A stretch of 60,762 nt of DNA from Comamonadaceae bacterium. GTDB taxonomy: Bacteria > Pseudomonadota > Gammaproteobacteria > Burkholderiales > Burkholderiaceae_C. Below, one piece after another: positions 1-8,220 of the stretch. How positions within the stretch are numbered: position 1 is the first letter of the stretch; every line of letters starts with the position of its first letter. The notes under the pieces were generated by a model, which did no database searches, was not told the origin of the DNA, and saw nothing but the letters and a program-made list of their open reading frames with translations. Made by a program: the position numbers and the translations under genes. The stretch is from the NCBI GenBank assembly GCA_947476285.1, contig CANJPU010000028.1, positions 1 to 60,762 on the forward strand. The letters run 5' to 3'.

Positions 1-127
1 ATTGCACTCGACGCTGGGCTACGTCAGCCCGATGACGTTCGAGCAACGCTGGATCGCGGCCCAGCAGCAAGACAGGAAGTCCGCATAATGGGCAGCCTAT
101 GGAGTGCGGTAAACAGGGGCAAGGTCA
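1..127 (+). mobile_element. Right end of an IS3-family insertion sequence (cut by window edge)
   Basis: The window opens inside an insertion sequence. Positions 2-88 encode the last residues of an IS3-type transposase. The sequence then ends at about 127 in a terminal repeat whose reverse complement begins TGACCTTGCCCCTGTTTACC, resembling IS3-family tips. Immediately after it a type III methyltransferase frame resumes, so the element appears to sit inside that gene. The left end and any target duplication are outside the window. Confidence 0.7.
2..88 (+). CDS. IS3-family transposase OrfB, C-terminal end (partial)
   Basis: This is the 3' end of a transposase frame entering from the left edge and stopping at TAA 86-88. 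The 28 visible codons include HSTLGYVSPMTFE, the conserved tail that follows the last catalytic Glu in IS3-family DDE integrases ('HSTLGY.SP..FE'). The catalytic core is not in the window. The subgroup cannot be fixed from this much. Confidence 0.7.
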   Translation: MHSTLGYVSPMTFEQRWIAAQQQDRKSA

Positions 128-370
128 TGTTGGTTCATTGACACCAACTACAACGAAGAAAGTTTCTTCGTACGTCACGCCTATTTCTTGGGCGCTAACG
201 ATCCCTATAGCAACCTCAAGACGACGCTGAAAGCAGAGATTGACCAAGAAGCCTGGGCCACACTGAACAGCGACACATCGCGTGCATTCCCCAAACCGAA
301 GTTAGGACGCATCGCAGTCAAAGTCATCAATCACCTTGGGGATGAGGTGATGAAGGTGTTCAAAGTATGA
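128..370 (+). pseudogene. 3' remnant of a type III restriction-modification methyltransferase (mod), interrupted by the IS element
   Basis: The open frame reads straight out of the IS end at 128 to TGA 368-370. It encodes about 80 residues, including DTNYNEESFFVRHAYFLGAN and KVINHLGDEVMKVFKV, which match from memory the C-terminus of type III (Mod) adenine methyltransferases. The SAM-binding and DPPY catalytic parts are absent from the window, so this is a disrupted copy unless an intact 5' part lies left of the IS. A TTG at 188 could start a 60-residue peptide but has no sign of being used. The stop overlaps the next gene's start (ATGA), which indicates an original operon. No res gene follows. 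Confidence 0.65.
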
Positions 371-1314
371 GTGGCCCTAATATTTTTCCGATCTGGATCG
401 TAGATGCGGTAAATAAAAATCAGAGTCAACTAAATTCAAAATCAAAAGAATTCTTTGAAAATATTATTGATATTTTCCCGCATTTTGATCAATTTTTTTT
501 GAGCATACCGGCTACTTCAGATCTTGGGGTGCTTAAAAGCTATGACGCAAGCATTATTCAGAAAAACTATGAAGCAGCCTCCCCGCAAGAGTTTATTTTA
601 TTGAGCACCTGTGAATTATTTCATTTTCAATCAATATATCAATTGCGCGAACTTGGCCTTTCTCTATTGAGTTCTCTGACCAACGGTCAGTTTTACGTTT
701 CAGCCATCTTGAATCGCGCGATGTTCGAGGTGGTATGCGTTAATTACTACACATTTCGCAGGGTCGAGCAAAAACTCAAGCAATGTCTGGAATATCTACA
801 TACTGCCGCAAAAACCAGATCGCCGACGGAAAGAAAAAATATATTAAAGAAGTATTACCAGGGAACATACGAAATTTTCTCCTCCTTATCTAATGCGAAC
901 TCGGCTTCATCAATTAATTGGAAACGCTACTACTCAGAGAAGTACAACGTCATTACTTCAGCCAACGACGAAGTGAAAAAAATTCATATTGGCACAGTAA
1001 TACCAGACTTGGAAAAGGTATCGGGATTACCACTGTCTCGGGCTTATGAAATGTTGTCTGAATTTGTTCATCCGAATGCCGGTAGCAAGATGCTTATTGT
1101 TAATACCAAGCGCCCACACGACGTGGTGATGGATAGGCTAGTGATCGGCGATAACAAAGACAACGTTGAGGCAGCTTTGTTTTATACCGATCACGTTGCA
1201 GAAAGCATGTTCTACACATTGACATTGGCGCTAACGTTATTTGATAGAGAACAGAAATTAATTTCAGCCCTTGCCTGCCTAGTGTCTGGAAAAATACCGA
1301 AAGTTGTTCATTAG
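367..1314 (+). CDS. Uncharacterised AT-rich protein, mod-linked
   Basis: A 315-residue protein of unknown function. It is predominantly helical and hydrophilic with no signal peptide or clear membrane segment. Near residues 225-237 it has R-A-Y-E-M-L-S-E-F-V-H-P-N, resembling the 'Y..L..fvHP' motif of DUF5677-type, HEPN-like helical proteins. The Arg-to-His spacing does not fit the classic HEPN Rx4-6H motif, so nuclease activity is not claimed. Its ATG overlaps the mod stop (ATGA), implying translational coupling. Base composition is clearly more AT-rich than the core genes. It probably belonged to a defence operon now broken by the upstream IS. Confidence 0.6.
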   Translation: MSGPNIFPIWIVDAVNKNQSQLNSKSKEFFENIIDIFPHFDQFFLSIPATSDLGVLKSYDASIIQKNYEAASPQEFILLSTCELFHFQSIYQLRELGLSLLSSLTNGQFYVSAILNRAMFEVVCVNYYTFRRVEQKLKQCLEYLHTAAKTRSPTERKNILKKYYQGTYEIFSSLSNANSASSINWKRYYSEKYNVITSANDEVKKIHIGTVIPDLEKVSGLPLSRAYEMLSEFVHPNAGSKMLIVNTKRPHDVVMDRLVIGDNKDNVEAALFYTDHVAESMFYTLTLALTLFDREQKLISALACLVSGKIPKVVH

Positions 1315-1377
1315 ATCAAGTCCATCTAATTTTTCGAATCTAAATGATATTAGTAAATTTACATAGCGTGGAAAAAA

Positions 1378-3477
1378 ATGGACTTTCGAATAGCCGATAC
1401 TTTCACCGACAGTCTCGCACGACTAACTGGCGATGAGCAGAAAGCCATTAAAACCACTGCGTTTGACCTGCAACTGAACCCGGCGCATCCCAGCATGAGT
1501 CTGCACCGGATTGAGCAGTCAAAGGACAAGTGCTTTTGGTCGGTAAGAGCCGGTAGTAATCTCAGGATCATTGTTCACAAGACTCCGAACAGCTTCCTAC
1601 TCTGCTATGTAGATCACCATGACAAAGCCTATGACTGGGCGCAACGTCGTAAGTTGGAGACTCACCCCACCACCGGAGCCGCGCAACTCGTCGAGATACG
1701 AGAGACAGTGCAAGAGATATTTGTACCCGTCTATGTACAGTCAGAAATTCCACTGTCGGTCGAACCTACACCTCCAGCCAAGTTGCTGTTCGCAGATAAG
1801 TCGGAAGCTGAGTTACTGGGGTATGGCGTACCTCCGGAATGGTTGGCGGACGTAATACAGGCAACTGAAGCTACGCTGCTAAAACTTGTCGATCACCTGC
1901 CCGCCGAAGCGGCAGAGGCACTGCTTGAGTTGGCGACCGGTGGTAAACCCCGCGTGGCGCAGCCCGCAGTAGCGAGTACCGATCCTTTTGAGCATCCAGA
2001 TGCTCAGCGTCGTTTCCGTGTGATGAGCAACGTAGCTGAACTGCAAACGGCCTTGGACTTTCCGTGGGAAAAGTGGACGGTCTTTCTACACCCGGAGCAG
2101 CGTCAGTGGGTTGACCGTGAGTACAGCGGGTCTGCCCGAGTCTCAGGCTCCGCAGGCACTGGAAAAACCATCGTGGCACTGCACCGTGCAGTGCACCTGG
2201 CGCGAACGCATCCAGATGCGCGAGTCTTGCTAACGACCTTCTCTGACACCTTGGCTCATGCGCTAAATACCAAGCTAAACCGATTGATCGGTAGTGAACC
2301 CCGACTTGCCGAGCGGATTGACGTTCACTCACTAAATTCCGTCGGTGAGCGGCTTTACAAAGCCCAGTACGGTTCCGTGAAACTGGCTAGTCGCGACACT
2401 ATTCTCCTGCTCATAGGCGAAGCCGCGGCATCCGTGGCGGCGAACAAGTTCAGTCAGCATTTTCTAATGACTGAATGGGAGCAAGTTGTTGATGCCTGGC
2501 AATTGGCGACCTGGCCAGAATACCGCGATGTCACGCGGCTTGGCCGCAAGACTCGGTTACCTGAAGTCCAGCGGGCGTTGTTGTGGACCATCTTTGAAAA
2601 AGTCAGAAGCGCATTGAAAGCGAAGAGCCTAGACACTTATGCGGGAATGTTTACAGCCCTAGCCTCGGGCTTGAAGGCCAGCAAACGACCACCATTCGAC
2701 TTCGCCGTTGTGGATGAATCTCAAGACTTGGGTGTCGCTCACCTTCGGTTTTTGGCAGCATTGAGTGCCCACCGGGCAGATGCCTTGTTTTTTGCCGGCG
2801 ACCTAGGTCAGCGTATTTTTCAGCAGCCGTTTTCATGGAAGTCGCTGGGGGTGGATATCCGTGGTCGGTCACGCACTTTACGAGTCAATTACCGAACGTC
2901 GCATCAGATTCGGCAGCATGCAGACCGGCTGCTCGAGCCACAGGTCAGCGACGTGGATGGAAATATCGAGAACCGGAGCGACACAGTATCCGTGTTCAAT
3001 GGTCCACCGCCTCTTGTACGCGTACTAAAAAGTGAGGCTGAGGAAATCAAGTTCACGTCCGCTTGGCTTGCTGAGCAATTCAATGCGGGTGTGTTGCCGC
3101 ATGAATTTGGTGTCTTCGTTCGTTCGGGGGCTCAATTAAAACGTGCGCAGTCTGCTGTTGCGGCATCAGGCTTGAAGTACAAAATTCTTGATGATCACGT
3201 AGAGACTAGCAGCGGCCACGTATCGATCATCACCATGCATTTAGCCAAGGGACTTGAGTTTCGCGCTGTAGTCGTGATGGCGTGCGACGATGAAGTTATT
3301 CCATTGCAGGAACGAATCGAAACGGTGGGGGACGAAGCCGATTTACAAGAGGTCTATGACTCCGAGCGCCATTTGCTTTACGTAGCTTGTACGCGGGCTC
3401 GAGATCTATTGCTGGTGACCGGTGTCGATCCGGCTTCAGAATTTTTAGCTGATCTTGATTTCAAACGAGTGCCGTAG
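1378..3477 (+). CDS. UvrD/PcrA-like superfamily 1 helicase with RelE/ParE-like N-terminal domain
   Basis: A 699-residue predicted DNA helicase. Residues 1 to about 95 resemble a RelE/ParE toxin fold, with FWSVRAGSNLRIIVHK followed by CYVDHHDKAYDWAQRRK. The helicase core carries Walker A GSAGTGKT (257-264), Walker B DESQD (446-450), motif III/IV GDLGQRIF and NYRT (504-507), motif V MHLAKGLEF (620-628) and motif VI RHLLYVACTRAR (664-675). All key ATPase residues appear intact. It lies 63 bases downstream of the mod-linked gene on the same strand. By analogy with other SF1 helicases in defence islands a role in phage defence or DNA repair is plausible, but this is inference. Confidence 0.8.
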   Translation: MDFRIADTFTDSLARLTGDEQKAIKTTAFDLQLNPAHPSMSLHRIEQSKDKCFWSVRAGSNLRIIVHKTPNSFLLCYVDHHDKAYDWAQRRKLETHPTTGAAQLVEIRETVQEIFVPVYVQSEIPLSVEPTPPAKLLFADKSEAELLGYGVPPEWLADVIQATEATLLKLVDHLPAEAAEALLELATGGKPRVAQPAVASTDPFEHPDAQRRFRVMSNVAELQTALDFPWEKWTVFLHPEQRQWVDREYSGSARVSGSAGTGKTIVALHRAVHLARTHPDARVLLTTFSDTLAHALNTKLNRLIGSEPRLAERIDVHSLNSVGERLYKAQYGSVKLASRDTILLLIGEAAASVAANKFSQHFLMTEWEQVVDAWQLATWPEYRDVTRLGRKTRLPEVQRALLWTIFEKVRSALKAKSLDTYAGMFTALASGLKASKRPPFDFAVVDESQDLGVAHLRFLAALSAHRADALFFAGDLGQRIFQQPFSWKSLGVDIRGRSRTLRVNYRTSHQIRQHADRLLEPQVSDVDGNIENRSDTVSVFNGPPPLVRVLKSEAEEIKFTSAWLAEQFNAGVLPHEFGVFVRSGAQLKRAQSAVAASGLKYKILDDHVETSSGHVSIITMHLAKGLEFRAVVVMACDDEVIPLQERIETVGDEADLQEVYDSERHLLYVACTRARDLLLVTGVDPASEFLADLDFKRVP

Positions 3478-3526
3478 CATCGTGGATTGCCCAGCGTATT
3501 GAGTCAACTTTTATCAGAGCCAATCT

Positions 3527-4276
3527 ATGACCAGTATTAGCGGCTATCGCATCATCACCAGCCCATGCTGCGGGACCAAGTTTGTCGCACCCCGATACGC
3601 GTCAATGAATTACAGCGCCCGCGAGCATTGGACTGATGGCCAAAGAGTTAGCAGCCTCGCGCCCACCGACGGTGGGTTACGGCGATGCGAATGCGGCGCT
3701 TATTTTTTGATGCAGAACTCAGTCGAAATCTTTGGCATCAGTGAAGAAGAAAAGCAGGCAACAGAACCCGCATTTCAAGTCATTGACGAAAAGTTGTCGA
3801 ACCTACTTGCACAGCCGCTAAACGAAGATATTGAGATTGTTGTCCGTAGGCGTTACTGGCGCTACCTGAACGATCCGTACAGGGAGCTTTACCGAGCGCA
3901 CCGTAAATCAGTTGAAGACGCAGTAGATGAAGCAAACAAGGGGGCCACCACTTTCTGGAGAACACTGGGTGGATCGCTACCGGGAAACAAGCCACCAAGG
4001 CCAGCGGCAGTCGTACCACCATCAAAAATCTTCACAATCCCGCCGCACACACCTACAGCGACTCAGCAGGAGAACATGCAAGTGCTGCTGTCTTTGTTGT
4101 TGAACTCAGAGAAGCCGGACCCGCTTGAAATCGCGGAGCTTCACCGAGAGCTTGGGGACTATGGCGAAGCCCAGAAATCCATCGAGAAGTTCAAGGAATC
4201 TGAGCATACGGCGAGCAGGTTAATTCGGAAACTAATTTCAGAAAAGGTCAATGAGCCGATGCGATACAGAATGTAG
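3527..4276 (+). CDS. Conserved protein of unknown function with CC...CxC putative zinc site (paralog 1)
   Basis: A 249-residue protein with no assigned function. The N-terminus has a Cys pair at 14-15 and a CxC at 54-56, a plausible zinc-ribbon-like site. The middle has RRRYWRYLNDPYRELYRAHR, and the C-terminus has a TPR-like helix pair (DPLEIAELHRELGDYGEA). It is a clear paralog of the gene at 5852-6622: same Cys spacing, same central motif and same RYRM ending. It starts 49 bases after the helicase stop on the same strand. A clear ribosome-binding site is not seen before the ATG. Confidence 0.7.
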   Translation: MTSISGYRIITSPCCGTKFVAPRYASMNYSAREHWTDGQRVSSLAPTDGGLRRCECGAYFLMQNSVEIFGISEEEKQATEPAFQVIDEKLSNLLAQPLNEDIEIVVRRRYWRYLNDPYRELYRAHRKSVEDAVDEANKGATTFWRTLGGSLPGNKPPRPAAVVPPSKIFTIPPHTPTATQQENMQVLLSLLLNSEKPDPLEIAELHRELGDYGEAQKSIEKFKESEHTASRLIRKLISEKVNEPMRYRM

Positions 4277-4375
4277 CGCAAATTTTATATCGGTCTCAGC
4301 AGCAGATATAACTAGCGCTCAGCCCGAATAAATAAAAACGTTTATATTCACCATACAACAAATTTTCTACACCAC

Positions 4376-5587
4376 TTACGCCCAACTAATTTCAAATCTA
4401 GCCTTACCCTCATCAGCACTTACTCTGTATTCGAGCAATGTAAAAACCAAAGTCCACAATTGTTGAGCCTGGTTTTTGTTTTTTAATGGGACTGGACCTA
4501 AAAAACTAAATCCTTCGCGATATGAACCAGCCGAAAAAATTAACCCCTCCATGCTCACACTTATCGCACAGCTATCAAGTTCATCCGTAGCACATGCCGA
4601 TATAAATCTATTGCAAAAATTAAAAAAATCTTGAAAGTACAAATCATCGAGCCAATTCAATATTTTCACATTAGTTAGAAAATCAGCATCAATAGTATTT
4701 TCAGCAGTGTAAGTCCAGTGAAAAATTGGAGCCTGATTGTAAGGTGAGTTATAAAAAATATCCGACCGCCAAAAATCTCCACCCCAACACAGCATTAGCT
4801 TATCTTCAGATGCAATAGCATCAAAAAAACCAATTTTTTTACTAAGATAATGAGCAGAGTCACCCAGATTAGAATAGTACTCGATGCTCCGATTTTGGGC
4901 AGTTCTACTGGCTAGATTTAGTAGATGCAAATTACCGCCAAAAATGGACGAGGCAACAATTAACTCATCTGATGTCACTGCCCCCCCTCTGATTACTCTC
5001 TCCTGTAAATCCTCGAGAATGGATTTGTCAACATAGTCTATTTTTGGCCAATCATCAGGATCGAACGATTTTAAAATCTCATAAACTTTATTCTCAAATA
5101 TTAATTTCTCGTCCGCATCTCTCTCTGCAATTAACTTTAGTTTTACAGCTTGGAATTCTTCTGAATACCCTCGCAGAACTGCTGCCACATCTAAAACCCC
5201 ATACCCTTTCTCTGACCTAAAGGGTTGCAAGATCGGCGGTAGTGTCATTTGAGGGAACCCCAATGAAAACCCTATCAATCCGACTGCCTTAAGATGTGCT
5301 TTTAAAGTATCAAAAAAATCTACATCTAGAAGAATGTAATTTTTTCCACCTGTAATAGCTTCTACCACTTTCTTCCGCACAGAGGTCAAATCAATCGCTA
5401 CTAGGGACTTCTTTTCTTCAAAGTCTTTAAGTAGTATGCCTTTTTGAACTTCATCATATATTCTCTGTGATTCAGCAATTTTTTCGCGCTCAAGTTTTTT
5501 TTTCTCAGCTTCTATTTCCAATAGTATTTGGTGCTCGCGATTCTCACCCGCTTCAATTTTAATTTTTCTTGCATCACTCGCCTTCAT
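4376..5587 (-). CDS. Uncharacterised AT-rich protein with N-terminal coiled coil
   Basis: A 403-residue protein with no recognised family. Residues about 10-65 are rich in Glu, Lys and Ile and likely form a coiled coil. The remainder looks globular and is rich in Asp, Phe and Tyr. There is no signal peptide or membrane span and no motif I can tie to an enzyme. The gene is markedly AT-rich and lies antisense between two paralogous CC/CxC genes, which suggests horizontal acquisition. A small reading frame (5595-5810) ends 7 bases before its start codon, and GTGAG overlapping that stop could serve as the ribosome-binding site. Confidence 0.6.
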   Translation of the reverse strand: MKASDARKIKIEAGENREHQILLEIEAEKKKLEREKIAESQRIYDEVQKGILLKDFEEKKSLVAIDLTSVRKKVVEAITGGKNYILLDVDFFDTLKAHLKAVGLIGFSLGFPQMTLPPILQPFRSEKGYGVLDVAAVLRGYSEEFQAVKLKLIAERDADEKLIFENKVYEILKSFDPDDWPKIDYVDKSILEDLQERVIRGGAVTSDELIVASSIFGGNLHLLNLASRTAQNRSIEYYSNLGDSAHYLSKKIGFFDAIASEDKLMLCWGGDFWRSDIFYNSPYNQAPIFHWTYTAENTIDADFLTNVKILNWLDDLYFQDFFNFCNRFISACATDELDSCAISVSMEGLIFSAGSYREGFSFLGPVPLKNKNQAQQLWTLVFTLLEYRVSADEGKARFEISWA

Positions 5588-5594
5588 AGAATAC

Positions 5595-5810
5595 TCACTT
5601 ATCTATATGTCGAAAACAAGCACGAAGTGCGACCCGGGACATTGATTTATTAAACAACACTGCCGACGCTCCAAATAAATTTAAAGGAAGGTTAGTCAAT
5701 CTGTTTTTGAGCACCTCAATTTTCGCGTCAGCAATTCCTATCATATGGCGATTATTTATTGTATTGGTATCCATATTTTTCACTGTGCCAGTATTGATAA
5801 AAAATTTCAT
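5595..5810 (-). CDS. Possible small protein upstream of the AT-rich gene
   Basis: A 71-codon frame (59 residues if the ATG at 5774 is used) ending 7 bases before the start of the 403-residue gene on the same strand. The tight spacing and matching AT-rich composition argue for a real, coupled gene. Against it are the lack of a strong ribosome-binding site, the small size, and a sequence (…NLFGASAVLFNKSMSRVALRACFRHIDK) I do not recognise. It could instead be the untranslated leader of the downstream gene. Confidence 0.35.
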   Translation of the reverse strand: MKFFINTGTVKNMDTNTINNRHMIGIADAKIEVLKNRLTNLPLNLFGASAVLFNKSMSRVALRACFRHIDK

Positions 5811-5851
5811 ATGTTGCTTACATTTTGCACTCTTCTACAGGTCCCCATCAC

Positions 5852-6622
5852 ATGACCCGCATCACCGGCCACTCTCTCATCGCAACGCCTTGTTGCCACA
5901 CTCAATACTCGACGCCGCGATACGGCTCAATGAACTTCAGTGCTTGGGAGTACTGGTCTGACGGTCATTCTGATGGCGGCCTAATGCCCGGGGGTGGCGG
6001 GCTTCGCAAGTGCAAGTGCGGTGAGTTCTATCGTTTATCTGACGTCATCAGTTTCGGCTTTGATGCACCACCAGACACGCCATCCACAGATCATGTCAGA
6101 GCCGCAGACCTTCCCAAAGCTACCCTATCCCCAAACAAAGCCGTTGAACTGGTTGCGCGTCGCTTGTACTGGCTGCATCTAAACGATGACTATCGAGCCA
6201 TCTACCGTGCCCACCGGGAAGCTGAAGACAAAGCGTCAGAAGCAAAGTGGGCAGCGGAATGGCAAGTAGCGAACCCCGATACACGCTCGACGTGGAAAAA
6301 ACTGATTGGTCGCCTACTTCGCAAGAAACCCGTTGCGCCGCCGCCGATGCAGAACAAGCCCTTTACCCTCCCCCCCTATCAACCATCACAGCTTCAGATT
6401 GGCAACATGGCGCGATTGCTGGAGTTGCTTCTGGAAGGTGGCAACGAAACGTATGGCCCCGACCCACTTGAGGTGACAGAGCTATACCGGGAACTTGGGC
6501 GTTTCGACGAAGCCAAGACGGCCCTTCAGGCCTGCTCAGAGGACGACATTGGTGCCACCAGTAAGTTGCTGGCGAGGATGATTGATGAAGCCGTTGCAGC
6601 GCCCGTTCGCTACCGCATGTAG
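5852..6622 (+). CDS. Conserved protein of unknown function with CC...CxC putative zinc site (paralog 2)
   Basis: A 256-residue paralog of the gene at 3527-4276. It keeps the Cys pair at 14-15, the CxC at 54-56, the PRYGSMNFSAWEYWSDG segment, the central RRLYWLHLNDDYRAIYRAHR motif, the C-terminal DPLEVTELYRELGRFDEA helices and a final RYRM. A TTG at 5825 would extend the frame by nine codons, but the ATG at 5852 aligns exactly with the paralog's start and is preferred. It is more GC-rich than the antisense gene beside it. Function unknown. Confidence 0.7.
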   Translation: MTRITGHSLIATPCCHTQYSTPRYGSMNFSAWEYWSDGHSDGGLMPGGGGLRKCKCGEFYRLSDVISFGFDAPPDTPSTDHVRAADLPKATLSPNKAVELVARRLYWLHLNDDYRAIYRAHREAEDKASEAKWAAEWQVANPDTRSTWKKLIGRLLRKKPVAPPPMQNKPFTLPPYQPSQLQIGNMARLLELLLEGGNETYGPDPLEVTELYRELGRFDEAKTALQACSEDDIGATSKLLARMIDEAVAAPVRYRM

Positions 6623-7003
6623 TTGATTCAAAAAATTGAGCTGGGATGCAACTGGGTCATGCAAAACGCACTTCATCCGCACGCTAGCTACCTGAACATT
6701 GGGCAGCAGCCACACCCAAAGTCCACCGTTAGACACAATCCCCCCGAAATTTCAGAAGTCTGTGACGAACAGTGATTGATGCCAGAGCCGGGGAGACCTG
6801 CCAAATTGGCTTGGTGTGGTACCGGTGGGGTTCGCGGAATACCTGATTTTGACGGATATCACATACTGCTTGCAGAGCACGCTGCTGGCCCTTGCCCCGA
6901 AATCCTTGGGTGAGACTTCGGCAACGATTTGCTCAACGCGTGACTAATTCACCATGCGCATAGGACAAAGCTGCCTACAGATTGCCTACATGAATCCAAA
7001 ATG
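6623..7003. other. Non-coding stretch, end of accessory region
   Basis: About 380 bases between the second CC/CxC gene and the tRNA-His terminator with no convincing gene on either strand. No intact integrase, direct repeat or attachment core is obvious. The minus-strand frame overlapping the previous gene is a shadow. It may be remnant sequence from an integration beside the tRNA gene. Confidence 0.5.
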
Positions 7004-7038
7004 AAAAAACCCCACTACCGAAAAGATAGCAGGGTTTC
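7004..7038 (-). terminator. Intrinsic terminator of tRNA-His
   Basis: Read on the minus strand, AAACCCTGCTA pairs along its full length (with G-U pairs) with TAGTGGGGTTT, followed by a run of T. It sits just downstream of the tRNA-His 3' end. Confidence 0.8.
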
Positions 7039-7049
7039 CATATAAACAC

Positions 7050-7126
7050 TGGGGTGGCTGATGGGGCTCGAACCCACGACAACAGGAATCACAATCCTGG
7101 ACTCTACCAACTGAGCTACAGCCACC
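7050..7126 (-). tRNA. tRNA-His (GTG)
   Basis: On the minus strand the sequence begins GGTGGCTGTAGCTCAGTTGG, with anticodon stem-loop CAGGATTGTGATTCCTG (anticodon GTG), T-arm GTGGGTTCGAACCCC, and 3' end CAGCCACCCCA with CCA encoded. The extra 5' G opposite C73 is the tRNA-His identity element. Its 3' end faces the accessory region, the usual orientation for island integration. Confidence 0.95.
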
Positions 7127-7153
7127 GTAGAGTTCGAGATTATAGCGGGCTCG

Positions 7154-8128
7154 TTAGTTGACCAACACCAGCTTACCCATGACCTGGCGCGAACCCATGC
7201 GGGCGAAGGCGGTTTTCAGGTCTGCCATGGGCATGACGCAGTCAATGACCGGCTTGATCTTGCCCTGGCCGTACATCTGGGCCAGTTCGAGCAGCATGGC
7301 CGCGTTGGCCTGGATTTCGCGCCGGGAAAAGTCGCCCCAGAACACGCCCACCAGGGACGCACCTTTGAGCAGCGCCAGGTTCAGGGGCAGTGCCGGTATG
7401 GCGCCGCCGGTGAAGCCGACCACCAGGTAGCGGCCGCGCCAGGCGATGGAGCGAAAGGCGGGCTCGGCAAATTCGCCGCCCACGGGGTCGTAAATGATGT
7501 CCGGGCCTTTGCCGGCGGTCGCGGCCTTGATCGCCTCACGCAGGTTTTCGCGGCTGTAGTTGATGGTGGCGTCCGCGCCGATGGATTTGCACAGCGCGCA
7601 TTTTTCATCGGTGGATGCAGCGGCAATGACCCGTGCGCCGGCCGCCTTGGCGATTTGTATCGCCGATGTGCCGACACCGCCAGCGGCGCCGAGCACCAGC
7701 ACGGTCTCGCCGGCTTTGAGTTGGCCGCGGTCCATCAGCGCATGGTGTGAGGTGCCGTAGACCATCAGGAAGGCGGCTGCTTCCACCATGCTCATCTGGG
7801 GCGGCAGGGGCACGCACAAGGCCGCGGGCACGGCCACATGGGTTGCAAAGCCGCCAAGCCCCGGCAGGCTGGCCACGCTCTGCCCAACTTTGAGGTGTGT
7901 CACGCCTTCGCCCACTGCACTGATGACGCCGGCGAATTCCGCGCCCGGCACAAAGGGCAGGGGCGGCTTCATCTGGTATTTGTTCTGAACGATGAGCAGG
8001 TCGGGGAAGTTCATGCTCGCCGCCTTGATTTCAATCAGCACCTCGCCGGCCTTGGGCTGGGGGGTGGGCACGTCTTTCCAGACCAGCGCATCGACGCCGA
8101 CGGGGTTTTCGCAAATCCAGGCCTGCAT
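7154..8128 (-). CDS. NADPH:quinone oxidoreductase family protein (zinc-independent MDR)
   Basis: A 324-residue medium-chain reductase of the QOR type. It reduces quinones or enone-like carbonyls with NADPH. The N-terminal GroES-like part has GAEFAGVISAVGEGV, and the Rossmann fold has VLVLGAAGGVGTSAIQIAKA. There are no zinc-ligand cysteines, as expected for QOR. The frame is open further upstream, but the ATG at 8128 is preferred because it has GTGAGGA just before it and starts the conserved MQAWICENPVGVDAL segment. It is divergent from surE with about 90 bases between. Substrate is unknown. Confidence 0.85.
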   Translation of the reverse strand: MQAWICENPVGVDALVWKDVPTPQPKAGEVLIEIKAASMNFPDLLIVQNKYQMKPPLPFVPGAEFAGVISAVGEGVTHLKVGQSVASLPGLGGFATHVAVPAALCVPLPPQMSMVEAAAFLMVYGTSHHALMDRGQLKAGETVLVLGAAGGVGTSAIQIAKAAGARVIAAASTDEKCALCKSIGADATINYSRENLREAIKAATAGKGPDIIYDPVGGEFAEPAFRSIAWRGRYLVVGFTGGAIPALPLNLALLKGASLVGVFWGDFSRREIQANAAMLLELAQMYGQGKIKPVIDCVMPMADLKTAFARMGSRQVMGKLVLVN

Positions 8129-8220
8129 GAAATTCCTCACGTGATATGCAAGCCATGCATCATGCCCGAGAATGCCCGCGCTTGCGCCGCCTACAATCGA
8201 CGCAACCCCACCACCACACA

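Noticed and set aside
188..370. Independent 60-residue gene from TTG 188
   Set aside because: The same frame continues upstream to the IS end with conserved Mod sequence, so it is a gene remnant.
367..1314. Calling the mod-linked gene a HEPN toxin
   Set aside because: The Arg-His spacing at 225-235 does not fit Rx4-6H; only loose similarity to DUF5677-type proteins.
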